Assembly: GCA_036563805.1 (NCBI GenBank)
Contig: DATCLS010000089.1
Span: 50,121 to 114,120, forward strand
DNA length: 64,000 nt
Direction of reading: 5' to 3'
Source of the DNA: DATCLS01 sp036563805
Lineage (GTDB): Bacteria; Actinomycetota; Acidimicrobiia; Acidimicrobiales; VFJN01
Below are positions 23,870 to 36,728 of this stretch, in pieces (within the stretch, counting starts at the first letter, position 1; each line of letters opens with the position of its first letter). The translations under genes were made by a program, and so were the position numbers. The notes beneath the pieces are model-generated. The model was given only the letters and a program-made list of their open reading frames with translations. It had not been told where the DNA came from and made no database searches.

Positions 23870-26230
23870 ATGGCGGATGTCGCCTTCGTCCTCCACGGGC
23901 ACTTCTACCAACCGCCCCGCGAGAACCCCTGGACCGAGGTCGTCCCGCGGGAGCCGTCGGCCGCGCCGTACCACGACTGGAACGAGCGCATCACGGCCGA
24001 GAGCTACCGACCCAACGGCTGGGCCCGGGTGTTCGACGATCAGGGCCGCATCGTCGCCATCGTCGACAACTACGAGCGGCTGTCGTTCAACGTCGGCCCC
24101 ACGCTGCTGTCGTGGCTGGACGAGCACGCCCCGGCCACCTACGCCCGCATCGTGGCCGCCGACCGGGCCAGCCGGCGGGCCATCGCCCAGGCCTACGGGC
24201 ACGCCATCCTGCCGCTGTGCAACGACCGCGACCTGCGGACGCAGGTGCGGTGGGGCCTGGCCGACTTCCGCCACCGCTTCGGCCGCGACGCCGAGGGCAT
24301 GTGGCTGCCCGAGACCGCCGTCGACGACCGGGTCCTCGCCGTGCTGGCCGAGGAGGGCGTCGGGTTCACGATCCTGGCCCCGGGCCAGATCGCCGAGATC
24401 CGCCCGCTGACGGGCGGCGACTGGCGGCCCGCCGACCCGTCGGGCGCCGGCACGCCCAGCGTCCTGCGCTGGCGCCACCCGGACGACCCCGACCTCGGCG
24501 TCGACCTGGTCGTCTACGACGGCCCGCTGTCGCACGACGTGGCGTTCGGCGGCTTCCAGAGCCAGGTCATCGTCGACCGGATCGTCCGGTCGGGCCGCCA
24601 GCTCGTGGCCGTGGCCTGCGACGGCGAGACGTTCGGCCACCACCACCGGTTCGCCGACCGGGGCGTGGCCTACGCCCTGACCGTCGAGGCGCCCCGCCGC
24701 GGCGTCGAGCTCCCCCGGCTGGCCGACTGGGTGGCCGAGCACCCGCCGACCGAGGAGGCCCGGGTCCGCCTGTCGGCCTGGTCGTGCGCGCACGGCGTCG
24801 ACCGCTGGAAGGCCGACTGCGGCTGCCACACGGGCGGCGAGCCGGGCTGGAACCAGGCTTGGCGAGCCCCACTGCGGCGGGCCCTCGACCTGGTGCGCGA
24901 CGCCGCGGTCGAGGTGTTCGAGCGACGGGGCGGAGCCGTGCTGCGCGACCCGTGGGCCGCCCGCGACGCGTACGTCGACGTGCTGCTCGGACGGGTCGCC
25001 CCCGAGGCGTTCGCCGCCGCCCACGGCGTCGCCGGCGCGGACCCGGTCGAGGTGCTGACCCTGCTCGAGTCCCAGCGCCACGCGCTGCTCATGTACACGT
25101 CGTGCGGCTGGTTCTTCAACGACCTGGCCGGCATCGAGACCGTCCAGATCCTGCGCTACGCGGCCCGCTGCCTCGACCTGCTCGACGAGCTGGGCGAGCC
25201 CGCCCCGGTCGAGGCGTTCCTCGACGTGCTGGCCCAGGCCCGGTCCAACCGGCCCGACCAGGGCGACGGCCGGGCCGTGTGGGCCCGCTACGTGGAGCCG
25301 ACCCGGGTCGACCCCGGGCGGATCGTCGCCCACCTGGCGCTCAGCCAGCTCCTCGGCCAGGCCGAGGAGGCCGCCGGCGAGCTGGGCGGTTACGCCATCG
25401 ACCACGAGGTGGCCGACGGCGTCGACCGGGGCGGCGTCGCCGTGTGCGCCGGCCGCATCGCCCTCACCCACCGGCGGACCCGGCGGCGTACCGTGTGGGC
25501 CTACGGCGCCCTCCACCTCGGCGGGCTGGAGGTGACGGGCGCGGTGCGGCCGGGGGCGGACGCGGCGGAGGCCGACGCCGCCGACGTGGCCGCGTTCGTC
25601 GGGGCGGCCCGCGACGGCCAGCTGGTGACCGAGCTGCTGCGCGACGTCGTCGACCGGTTCGGGCCCCGGCAGTTCGGGCTCGACAGCGCGCTGCCCAGCG
25701 AGGGCGGCGACGTGGCCCGCCTCGTCGCCGAGTCGCTGGCCGACCGGTTCGTCGCCGTCTACGACCAGATGCGGGCCGCCAACCACGACGTGCTCGCCGC
25801 CCTGGCCACCGCCGAGACCCCGCTGCCGCCCGAGCTGCGGGGCCCGCTCGAGGCGGCTTTGGCCCGGCGGCTCGAGGCCGAGGTGAGCGAGGCCGGCGGC
25901 GCCACCGACCCCGCCGCCTACCAGGGGGCGCGGGCCGTGGTGCGCGAGGCCCGCGAGGAGGGCCTGCGCATCTCCTCCCCCGGCGCGGCGGCCACGCTGG
26001 CCCGGGCGGTGGCCCGGGCGGTCGACGAGGCGTCCACGCAGGTGACCGACGAGGCGGTGGCCGACGCCATCGGCCTGGTCGAGCTGGCCCGCGAGCTCGA
26101 CCTCGACGTCGACCTGGGCGTGGCCCAGGAGCTGGTGTACGACGCGGTGAGCGACGACCAGCTGGCACCCGCCGACCGGGCCCGGCTCGTGCCGCTGGCC
26201 GAGCTGCTCGGGGTCGCCGCCCGGCCCTGA
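23870..26230 (+). CDS. Glycoside hydrolase family 57 protein with DUF3536 domain
   Basis: The 786-residue protein begins with the GH57 motif HGHFYQPPRENPW. It continues with D-N-Y-E-R-L-S-F-N-V-G-P-T-L, EGMWLPETAVD (the glutamate at the position of the family nucleophile) and CDGETFGHHH, which would supply the acid/base aspartate. Its second half matches the DUF3536 extension that always accompanies this subgroup. GH57 enzymes are alpha-glucan-acting amylases, 4-alpha-glucanotransferases or branching enzymes. The activity of the DUF3536 subgroup has not, to my knowledge, been established. Placement just upstream of the GlgE-pathway genes supports a role in alpha-glucan turnover. Confidence 0.85.
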   Translation: MADVAFVLHGHFYQPPRENPWTEVVPREPSAAPYHDWNERITAESYRPNGWARVFDDQGRIVAIVDNYERLSFNVGPTLLSWLDEHAPATYARIVAADRASRRAIAQAYGHAILPLCNDRDLRTQVRWGLADFRHRFGRDAEGMWLPETAVDDRVLAVLAEEGVGFTILAPGQIAEIRPLTGGDWRPADPSGAGTPSVLRWRHPDDPDLGVDLVVYDGPLSHDVAFGGFQSQVIVDRIVRSGRQLVAVACDGETFGHHHRFADRGVAYALTVEAPRRGVELPRLADWVAEHPPTEEARVRLSAWSCAHGVDRWKADCGCHTGGEPGWNQAWRAPLRRALDLVRDAAVEVFERRGGAVLRDPWAARDAYVDVLLGRVAPEAFAAAHGVAGADPVEVLTLLESQRHALLMYTSCGWFFNDLAGIETVQILRYAARCLDLLDELGEPAPVEAFLDVLAQARSNRPDQGDGRAVWARYVEPTRVDPGRIVAHLALSQLLGQAEEAAGELGGYAIDHEVADGVDRGGVAVCAGRIALTHRRTRRRTVWAYGALHLGGLEVTGAVRPGADAAEADAADVAAFVGAARDGQLVTELLRDVVDRFGPRQFGLDSALPSEGGDVARLVAESLADRFVAVYDQMRAANHDVLAALATAETPLPPELRGPLEAALARRLEAEVSEAGGATDPAAYQGARAVVREAREEGLRISSPGAAATLARAVARAVDEASTQVTDEAVADAIGLVELARELDLDVDLGVAQELVYDAVSDDQLAPADRARLVPLAELLGVAARP

Positions 26231-26316
26231 GCGGCCGGCCGGCGGGCCGCGACGGCGACCCCGCAGACGCGCCGCCGCCCCGGCGCGGGCGGGGAACCGT
26301 CGGCCCCGAGCCTGGA

Positions 26317-26322
26317 TACGCT
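26317..26322 (+). promoter_or_regulatory. -10 element TACGCT
   Basis: The hexamer ends eight bases before GTG 26331, with no ribosome binding site. Confidence 0.5.
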
Positions 26323-26330
26323 CGGCCCCC

Positions 26331-27167
26331 GTGGCCACGAGCATCCAGACCTGTTACCAGCACGCCGACCGCCGGGCCGGCGTGCGGTGTCAGCGATGCG
26401 ACCGGCCCATCTGCCCGGCCTGCATGCGCCAGGCGTCCGTCGGCTTCCACTGCCCGGTCTGCGCGCGGTCCGGGCGCCAGCGGGTGGTCACCGGCCGCTC
26501 GCTCGCGCGCTCCCGGCCGGTGGTGACGCTCGCCCTCATCGCCGTCAACGTGGCCGTGCTCGTGGCCGACCTGCCGACGAACGAGAACCTGATGAACGGG
26601 GTCGGCGAGGTCGGGGCCGACGGTGCCCTCTACGGCCCCTACGTGGCCGCCGGCGACTGGTGGCGCCCGATCACCGCCGGGTTCGTCCACTCGGGCGTGA
26701 TCCACCTCGGCTTCAACATGTTCCTGCTGTACCAGCTCGGGCGCCTGCTCGAGCCGGCCATCCGGTGGTGGGGCTTCCTCGCCCTGTACCTGATGTCCCT
26801 GCTCGGCGGCTCGCTCCTGGTGCTGGTCCTCGATCCCGGCTCGCCGACCGTGGGGGCGTCGGGCGCGGTGTTCGGGCTGATGGGCGCCGCCTTCGTCGCC
26901 CTGCGCTCCCGCGGCATCGACCCGTTCAGCACCGGCATCGGGCCGCTGATCGTGATCAACCTGCTGCTCACGTTCTCGGTCCGCGGCATCTCGGTGGGCG
27001 GCCACGTGGGCGGCCTGGTCGCCGGCGCCCTCGGCGCCGTGCTGCTGTGGGAGTGGGGGCCCCGCCTCGGCGGACGCCCGGGCCGGGTCGTGCCGGTCGT
27101 GGTGTGCGCGGCGCTCGCCGCCGCCTTCTACGCCGGGTGCCTGGTCGTGGCCGAGAACCCGATCTAG
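26331..27167 (+). CDS. Rhomboid-family intramembrane serine protease with N-terminal zinc-binding motif
   Basis: The 278-residue protein opens with a B-box-like cysteine/histidine cluster (C-Y-Q-H, C-x2-C, C-x2-C, H-C-x2-C in residues 6-44). Six or more membrane helices follow. The rhomboid catalytic serine is in GASGAVFGLMGA (about residue 183), the partner histidine in GGHVGGLVAG (about 224), and there is a W-R-P-I-T-A-G-F-V-H-S-G motif at the loop 1 region. Actinobacterial rhomboids often carry this cysteine-rich cap. GTG 26331 is leaderless by its upstream element. Its stop codon shares a CTAG with the stop of the convergent gene. Confidence 0.9.
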   Translation: MATSIQTCYQHADRRAGVRCQRCDRPICPACMRQASVGFHCPVCARSGRQRVVTGRSLARSRPVVTLALIAVNVAVLVADLPTNENLMNGVGEVGADGALYGPYVAAGDWWRPITAGFVHSGVIHLGFNMFLLYQLGRLLEPAIRWWGFLALYLMSLLGGSLLVLVLDPGSPTVGASGAVFGLMGAAFVALRSRGIDPFSTGIGPLIVINLLLTFSVRGISVGGHVGGLVAGALGAVLLWEWGPRLGGRPGRVVPVVVCAALAAAFYAGCLVVAENPI

Positions 27168-27784
27168 GCCCGCTCGCCGACGGCGATCTCGCCCGACAGC
27201 GAGAACGGCGCTTCCAGCTCGAGGCGGTCGCCGCTCCAGAAACGGCCGGGGTCGTACCAGTTGGCGGGCCGCCGGCGGGGCAGGAGGCCCATGTGCTGGT
27301 AGGTGGTGGCCACCAGCTCGGCGCAGTAGATCGCCTCGTTGGAGGCGGAGCGCCGGAACCGCCCGGTCAGCCACTGGCGGACGAGCCCGGGCGTGGTGGG
27401 GAACGGCCGGCCGTCGAACCGGTCGATGACCTCCATCAACCGGTCCTCGTGATGGCGCTCGATCGCGCCGCCCTCCAGCAGCCGCACCCAGGCCCGCTGC
27501 CCGTAGCGCTCCCGCCACACCGCCACCGCATCGGCCAGTACGTGGAGCTGGACGCCCCGGCTGTGCTCCCCGCTCCAGACGTCGGGCAGGGCCCGGCCGG
27601 CCGAGGCGTGCCACAGGAGCGGCGGCAGGTCGTCGAGCGCCACCACCATGCCGACGTGGTTGATCGGGCTGTTGGTGGCGGCCCGGATGGCCCGGTCGGC
27701 CAGGCTCCGCCCTCGGAACAGCCACAGGTCGCCGGTGCCGGCCGTGGCGAGGGCGTCGTCGAGGGTGACGGGGGCGGCGGTCAC
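27164..27784 (-). CDS. YiiX/NlpC-P60-like cysteine hydrolase
   Basis: The 206-residue protein has the permuted NlpC/P60 (YiiX/YebB) pattern: a histidine in INHVGMVV (about residue 42) and the nucleophile cysteine in IYCAELVATT (about 156). Family members are predicted peptidases or amidases/acyltransferases acting on cell-wall peptides or lipids. There is no signal peptide, so the protein is probably cytoplasmic. GTG 27784 lies eight bases after a TACCCT element and gives an immediate start (MTAAPVTLDDAL). It overlaps convergently with the rhomboid gene by four bases and is divergent from a 70-residue protein with which it shares its promoter heptamer. Confidence 0.7.
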   Translation of the reverse strand: MTAAPVTLDDALATAGTGDLWLFRGRSLADRAIRAATNSPINHVGMVVALDDLPPLLWHASAGRALPDVWSGEHSRGVQLHVLADAVAVWRERYGQRAWVRLLEGGAIERHHEDRLMEVIDRFDGRPFPTTPGLVRQWLTGRFRRSASNEAIYCAELVATTYQHMGLLPRRRPANWYDPGRFWSGDRLELEAPFSLSGEIAVGERA

Positions 27785-27791
27785 GGGTCGG

Positions 27792-27798
27792 TAGGGTA
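27792..27798. promoter_or_regulatory. Shared bidirectional -10 heptamer TAGGGTA
   Basis: On the plus strand TAGGGT (27792-27797) is followed by eight bases and GTG 27806. On the minus strand TACCCT (27798-27793) is followed by eight bases and GTG 27784. One heptamer thus serves two divergent, leaderless genes in mirror-image fashion. Confidence 0.55.
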
Positions 27799-27805
27799 CG
27801 AAATC

Positions 27806-28018
27806 GTGCGCCGCCCCAAGATCCCCAAGCCGAGCTGGAAGCTGGTGGGGTTGGCCGGCCTCGCAGGCGTGGCCGCCACCGGGGCCGTCATCGCCCGGCG
27901 GCGCCGGGCCCACGACCGCTACGACCCCGACGAGCTGCGCGAGCGCCTGCACCGCCGGCTCGCCGAGGTCACCCCGAGCTCCAACGGCTCCGAGGCGGCG
28001 CACTCCGGCACCAAGTAA
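27806..28018 (+). CDS. Small single-pass membrane protein, 70 aa
   Basis: The product starts MRRPKIPKPSWKLVGLAG. It has one hydrophobic segment (about residues 12-31), a basic stop-transfer R-R-R-R, and a charged Arg/Glu/Asp-rich C-terminal tail ending in Ser/Thr. The family is unknown. Support for it being real comes from GTG 27806 lying eight bases after TAGGGT, GC-rich third positions, and the membrane-protein-like profile. It is divergent from the YiiX-like gene. Confidence 0.6.
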   Translation: MRRPKIPKPSWKLVGLAGLAGVAATGAVIARRRRAHDRYDPDELRERLHRRLAEVTPSSNGSEAAHSGTK

Positions 28019-28048
28019 GGCTGCCGGGTCCAGCAGCCTCCGGGGCCG

Positions 28049-30264
<2,216 letters not shown>

Positions 30265-30265
<1 letters not shown>

Positions 30266-31659
30266 CAGGCGACGGGCGCGAGCGCGCGGCGGATCGCGGA
30301 GGCGGGGACGTCGACCCAGTCGGGCCGGTGGCCGAGCTCGTACACGACCTCGTAGACCGCCTTGTCGAGCTCGAAGCCCCGCAGCAGCTGGAACCGGTCC
30401 TCGGGGTCGGCGGGCAGCAGCGCCTCGATGCCCTCGACGTGGCTGTAGCCCTGCCAGAAGGCGTCGACCGCCCGGGCCTCCCAGGCGTCGGCCACCTCCA
30501 CCAGCTCGGCGTCGAGGTCGCGCCCCCGCTCGACCAGGGCGGTGCGGGCCGCGTACTGGAACGACCGGAGCATGCCGGCCACGTCGCGCAGCGGGGAGGA
30601 CGGCAGCATGCGCTCGGCCACGGGCCGGGCCGGCTCGCCCTCGAAGTCGATGACGAACCAGCCGGCGTCGGCCAGCAGCAGCTGCCCGAGGTGCAGGTCG
30701 CCGTGGACCCGGATGGCGGCGCCCGGGTCGCGCACGCCGGCCAGGCTGTCGAACACCTTGGCCACGCCGGCCACGTCGACGACGTCGGCCGGGGCGATGC
30801 GGGGCCCGCCCTGCGTGCCCGGGTCGGCCGGCGGATGGGAGGCCAGCCGGCCCAGCTGGGCCCGGAAGCCGGCGAGCCACTGCTCGGTGTCGCCCGGCTG
30901 GGTGCCGAACGCCTCGGCGAGGACGAGGTGGAGCTCGGCGATCACTCGGCCCAGCGCGAAGGCCTCGGGGGCGAAGTCGCCGCCGGCCTCCTCGGGCGGC
31001 ACCGGCGTGGCCAGAAGGTCGCGCAGGGACGTGTGCGCCAGGTCCCACGCGTCGGTGGCGCCGAGCAGGAACTGGCGGACGACGGCCAGGTCGGCCCCCT
31101 CGTAGCGCAGGGGCTCGAGCTGGGGGACGACGTGGGGGAACCCCATCTGCCCCAACACCCGGTTCACCTCGACGTCGGGGTTGGGCTCGGGGTGGACCCG
31201 GCGGAAGAACTTGAGGATGAGGCGCTCGTCGAAGACCACCGACGTGTTCGACTGCTCGACGAGCAGCGGCCGGGCCACCTTGGCGGGCTCGCCCGGGGCG
31301 ACCTTGTCGAGCACCACCAGCGCCAGCTCGGGGTCGACGAGGGCGTCGTAGTAGAGCACGTCGTCGATGAGCCCGACCGTCATGCGCTCCTTGCCCCGCA
31401 TGAACTGCTGGGGGTCGTCGGCCCGCCGCCCGCCCAGCACCAGCTGGTACGTCGCGGTGGTGCCGTCGACCAGCGTGACGTCGACGAGCAGCCAGGCGAG
31501 CACCGGGTCGCCGGCCCGCTGGTCGATGATCGAGACCTCCACCCGGGTGGGGGGCTCGTCGCCGGTGAACCACCGCTGGCGCGGCAGGAAGTCGGCCAGC
31601 AACGGCGCCACCTTCTCGGCGAAGCCCTCGGGGAAGTCCTCGAGATCGGCCACGCTCAC
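30265..31659 (-). CDS. mak: Maltokinase
   Basis: Maltokinase (Mak/Pep2) uses ATP to make maltose 1-phosphate for GlgE. The 464-residue protein has the aminoglycoside-phosphotransferase-like catalytic loop HGDLHLGQ and the metal-binding D-F-E-G-E-P strand, as well as the family N-terminal cap (LPRQRWF; QLVLGGR). It lies between treS and glgB. GTG 31659 begins four bases after the treS stop, and TAGGACG at the end of treS can serve as a weak ribosome binding site. TreS-Mak complexes and fusions are known in mycobacteria and other actinobacteria; here they are separate proteins. Confidence 0.94.
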
Positions 31660-31663
31660 CGTC

Positions 31664-33409
<1,746 letters not shown>

Positions 33410-33530
33410 GGCCACGCCCACAGAGTCGCACACCCGCGACCCCGCCCCGCGCCGCTACCGCTGGTAGCAGCACGTTTCGTGGTGACACCCTTTCGCAGCG
33501 CGCCGAAAATGGGGTAGGACTTGTGACCCT

Positions 33531-35813
33531 ATGGAGGATCGGCTTCACGGCGGTCCGGTAGGGGCACAACGGCGTGGCAGGCGCCCCAAAGAGACGGCGG
33601 TGCCGCGGTCCCCGCAACACGCCGCAGCACCCGCCGAACGGAAATCACGCTCAGTGAAAAACTCTGACACGGGGCGCAGATTTCGGGGATCGTTGACCGT
33701 GCTCCGCGACTACCTCCCGCGGGGAAACACCCTCGATGACGAGGTGTTCCGCGAGCGCCATCGCTTCCTGTGCTGGGTGCTCGCTTTGCATCTACCGGCA
33801 CTCTTCGCGTTCGGCGTATGGCGGGGCTACGGGACGTCGCACAGCGCGCTGGAGATCGCCACGCCGGTGGCGCTGTTGGCGTTCGGGTGCCTGGCCCGCA
33901 ACCGCCGGGTCGCCGCCTTCTTCGTCACCGCTGGCCTGGTCTTCTGCTCGTCGGTGCTCGTGCACCTCTCGGCGGGCAGCATCGAGGCCCACTTCCACTT
34001 CTTCATCCTGGTCGGCCTCATCGCCCTCTACCAGGACTGGGTCCCGTTCTTCTGGAACGCGTTCTTCACCGTGGTCTCCCACGGGATCGGCACGGTCGTC
34101 GACGTCAACTCGGTCTACAACCATGCGGCGGGGCAGAACCGGCCCTGGCTGTGGGCCGGCATCCACGGCGTCTCCGTGCTGGCGGCGTGCGTCGGGACGA
34201 TCGTGTTCTGGCGCCACACCGAGATCCAGCAGGAGCGCAACGCCAAGCTGGCTGCCGACCTGGCGCGCGTCCAGGCCGACGTCGAACAACGGCAATCCGT
34301 GTCCGAGCTGTTCGTCAACCTGGCGCGGCGCAATCAGTCGCTTCTCGACCGCCAGCTGGAGCTGATCGGCGACCTCGAGCAGCGCGAGCGCGACCCCGAG
34401 GGCCTCAGCGACCTGTTCCAGCTCGACCACCTGGCCACCCGCATCCGGCGCAACGCCGAGTCGCTCCTGGTCCTGTCCGGTGACGACCCGCCCCGGCGCT
34501 GGGGCCGGCCGGTCCCGCTCAGCGAGGTGGTCCGGGCGGCGGCCGCCGAGGTCGAGGACTTCCGCCGGGTGGAGGTGCTGGTCAACGAGCACCTCGAGGT
34601 GGCCGGGCGGGCAGTCGCCGACCTCTCCCACCTGCTGGCCGAGCTCATCGAGAACGCCACGACGTTCTCGCCGCCGTCGTCCGAGGTGCGGGTGCGCAGC
34701 CACCTGGCCCCCGCCCAGCGGGCGACGTTCGTCCTCAGCATCGAGGACACCGGCATCGGCATGGCGCCGGACGAGATGGCGGCGGCCAACGAGCTGCTGG
34801 CCGAGCCGCCCGAGGTCGACCTGCGCCGCTCGTCGATGCTCGGCTTCCACGTCGTGGCCCGGCTGGCCAAGCGCTACGGCATCGAGGTGCGCCTGGCCGG
34901 CACGCCGGGCGGCGGCCTCACCGCCCTCGTCGCCCTGCCCGACGACCTCGTCAGCGAGCGCCGGGCCCGGGTGCCCGCCGGCGCCACCGCCGGCCGGTCT
35001 CTCGGCGACGTGCCCGAGCCGGGCGACGTCGACGACCTCGACGACGGCTGGCGGAGCTCGGTCCCCGACTCGTTCGGGCGGCGCCCCAGCCAGATCGTCG
35101 AATCGCCCGCCCCGCACGTCGCGGCCGCCGTGGCCCTGGGCGGGCACCGGGTCGACGGCCGGGCCGACTGGCCGGGCGCGGTCGCGATCACCCGCGGCGG
35201 CCCCGCCGACGGCGCCACCGCCCGGGCGCCGCACGAGCGCCTCAACGGCTGGCACCAGCCGCCGGGGCCGGTCGAGCTGCCCGCCCCGGCCATCACCCCC
35301 GAGCCGGCGGGCGGAGCCTGGTCGCCGCCCGCGCCCCCGGTGGCCAGCCCGGCCCCGCCGGCGGACCCCGGAACCGGCACCGGTGGCACCGACGCCGCAG
35401 CCGGTCGCGCCCAACCGGGCCCCGGGTCCGACGGCCCGCAGGCGGAGCCACCACCGGCCGAGAGCCCGGCGGGCCAGCCCGCGCCGCCGGAGCGCCCGCA
35501 GCCGGGGCCTGGTCCGGGCCCGGGCCAGGCCGGGCCCGGCGGTCCCCCGCCCGGTGCCGCCGGCACCGGCTCGGCCGGCACCCCACCGACCACCGCCAGC
35601 GGCCTGGCCCGCCGGGTGCCCGGTGCGGGGCTGGCGCCGGCGCTGCGCCGACGGCCGGGCACCGCCCCGTCCGCCGCACCCGCGGCCACGCCCCGCGACC
35701 GCCAGCGGGTCCGCTCGATGCTGTCCCGCTTCCAGGAGAACCAACGGGCCGGCCGCGAGGCCGCCCGCGCCGGCCACGACGCCCGTCACGAGACACGCCG
35801 GGAGGGACAATGA
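33531..35813 (+). CDS. cvnA: Conservon sensor histidine-kinase-like protein (CvnA)
   Basis: The 760-residue protein has an N-terminal membrane domain of about six helices (residues 75-230) with the motif S-I-E-A-H-F-H-F-F known from other actinobacterial sensors. A coiled linker and a dimerisation-like helix (QLDHLATRIRRNAESLLVLSG) follow, then a HATPase domain with N box ELIENATTFSPP, EDTGIGM, and a G-F-H-V-V-A-R-L-A lid. The dimerisation helix keeps an H-L-A-T-R pattern as in Streptomyces CvnA proteins. The last 290 residues are a Pro/Ala/Gly tail. No response regulator is nearby; roadblock, DUF742 and GTPase genes follow instead. ATG 33531 is assumed; GTG 33654 is an alternative. Confidence 0.85.
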   Translation: MEDRLHGGPVGAQRRGRRPKETAVPRSPQHAAAPAERKSRSVKNSDTGRRFRGSLTVLRDYLPRGNTLDDEVFRERHRFLCWVLALHLPALFAFGVWRGYGTSHSALEIATPVALLAFGCLARNRRVAAFFVTAGLVFCSSVLVHLSAGSIEAHFHFFILVGLIALYQDWVPFFWNAFFTVVSHGIGTVVDVNSVYNHAAGQNRPWLWAGIHGVSVLAACVGTIVFWRHTEIQQERNAKLAADLARVQADVEQRQSVSELFVNLARRNQSLLDRQLELIGDLEQRERDPEGLSDLFQLDHLATRIRRNAESLLVLSGDDPPRRWGRPVPLSEVVRAAAAEVEDFRRVEVLVNEHLEVAGRAVADLSHLLAELIENATTFSPPSSEVRVRSHLAPAQRATFVLSIEDTGIGMAPDEMAAANELLAEPPEVDLRRSSMLGFHVVARLAKRYGIEVRLAGTPGGGLTALVALPDDLVSERRARVPAGATAGRSLGDVPEPGDVDDLDDGWRSSVPDSFGRRPSQIVESPAPHVAAAVALGGHRVDGRADWPGAVAITRGGPADGATARAPHERLNGWHQPPGPVELPAPAITPEPAGGAWSPPAPPVASPAPPADPGTGTGGTDAAAGRAQPGPGSDGPQAEPPPAESPAGQPAPPERPQPGPGPGPGQAGPGGPPPGAAGTGSAGTPPTTASGLARRVPGAGLAPALRRRPGTAPSAAPAATPRDRQRVRSMLSRFQENQRAGREAARAGHDARHETRREGQ

Positions 35814-35934
35814 GCGCCCACCACGTCGCACCCCGGAGCCGTGAGACCGTGCCGCACCGCGCCCCGAGAGGGGCGCCGGGCGCCCGCCGCGCCGCAGGCC
35901 CGGCCGCCGCCCGGCTCGCCCGCCGGGAGGCACC

Positions 35935-36375
35935 GTGAGCGAGCCGGGCGCCAGCGGTCGCGACCAGGGCGACCTCGACTGGCTCGTCTCCAGCTTCGTC
36001 GACCGGATCCCGGGGGCCACCAGCGCCGTGGTCGTCTCGTCCGACGGCCTGGTGCTGGCCATGTCCGAGCGCATCGACCGCGACTCGGCCGACCAGCTCG
36101 CCGCGGTCACGTCCGGCCTCGCCAGCCTGACCGTCGGGGCTGCCCGCTGCTTCGACTCGGGCGTCGTCAACCAGGTCATCGTCGAGATGACCGGGGGTTT
36201 CCTGTTCGTGACCCAGATCAGCGACGGGTCGTCCCTGGCCGTGATGTGCACGGTCGACTGCGACATCGGCCTGATCGGCTACGAGATGAGCCTGCTCGTC
36301 GACCGCATCGGCCAGGTCCTGTCTCCCGGCCTGCGCACCGAGCTCCAGGCGACCCCCACCCCACCACGGCGATGA
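35935..36375 (+). CDS. cvnB: Roadblock/LC7-domain protein (CvnB)
   Basis: The 146-residue protein is a single roadblock/LC7 domain. It opens DLDWLVSSFVDRIPGATSAVVVSSDGLVLA, typical of actinobacterial roadblock proteins that accompany a CvnD GTPase, and ends in a helix after D-C-D-I-G-L-I-G-Y-E-M. Such proteins act as regulators or scaffolds for small Ras-like GTPases. GTG 35935 follows a GGGAGG site by five bases. Its stop overlaps the start of cvnC (ATGA 36372-36375). Confidence 0.92.
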   Translation: MSEPGASGRDQGDLDWLVSSFVDRIPGATSAVVVSSDGLVLAMSERIDRDSADQLAAVTSGLASLTVGAARCFDSGVVNQVIVEMTGGFLFVTQISDGSSLAVMCTVDCDIGLIGYEMSLLVDRIGQVLSPGLRTELQATPTPPRR

Positions 36376-36728
36376 GCGGGCCCGACGAGCCGCGCGTCGT
36401 CCCCGTCTACGCGCTGACGGGCGGGCGGACGCGATCGGTGGGCCGTGACCTCCCGTGGGAGACGCTGATCACCACGACGGCCGCCGGGCTGGCGGCGCTG
36501 CCGCGGCTGCGGTTCGAGCAGGAGCGGATCATCGCCATGTGCCGGCGGCCGGTGTCGATCGTCGAGGTGGCGGCCGAGCTGGGCGTGCCCGTCGGCGTGG
36601 CCCGCGTGCTCGTGTCCGACCTGTACGCCGAGGGCTTGCTCGTCATCCACCTGCCGACGTTGACCAACGCCGGGCGGCCGCGCTCCGAGATCCTCGAGCG
36701 CCTGCTGACCGGCCTCAAGAGCCAGTGA
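36372..36728 (+). CDS. cvnC: DUF742 protein (CvnC)
   Basis: This 118-residue DUF742 protein has the family core: a strand-rich N-terminus with V-P-V-Y-A-L-T-G-G-R-T, then a winged-helix-like part (FEQERIIAMCRRPVSIVEVAAELGVPVGVARVLVSDLYAEGLLVIH). Its role in conservons is unknown, but the predicted winged helix suggests protein or DNA binding. It is coupled on both sides: ATGA overlap with cvnB and GTGA overlap with cvnD. Confidence 0.92.
   Translation: MSGPDEPRVVPVYALTGGRTRSVGRDLPWETLITTTAAGLAALPRLRFEQERIIAMCRRPVSIVEVAAELGVPVGVARVLVSDLYAEGLLVIHLPTLTNAGRPRSEILERLLTGLKSQ

Noticed and set aside
23114..26344. Minus-strand open frame of about 1070 codons opposite the GH57 gene
   Set aside because: Shadow of the GH57/MFS coding sequence; no motif, composition of an antisense frame.
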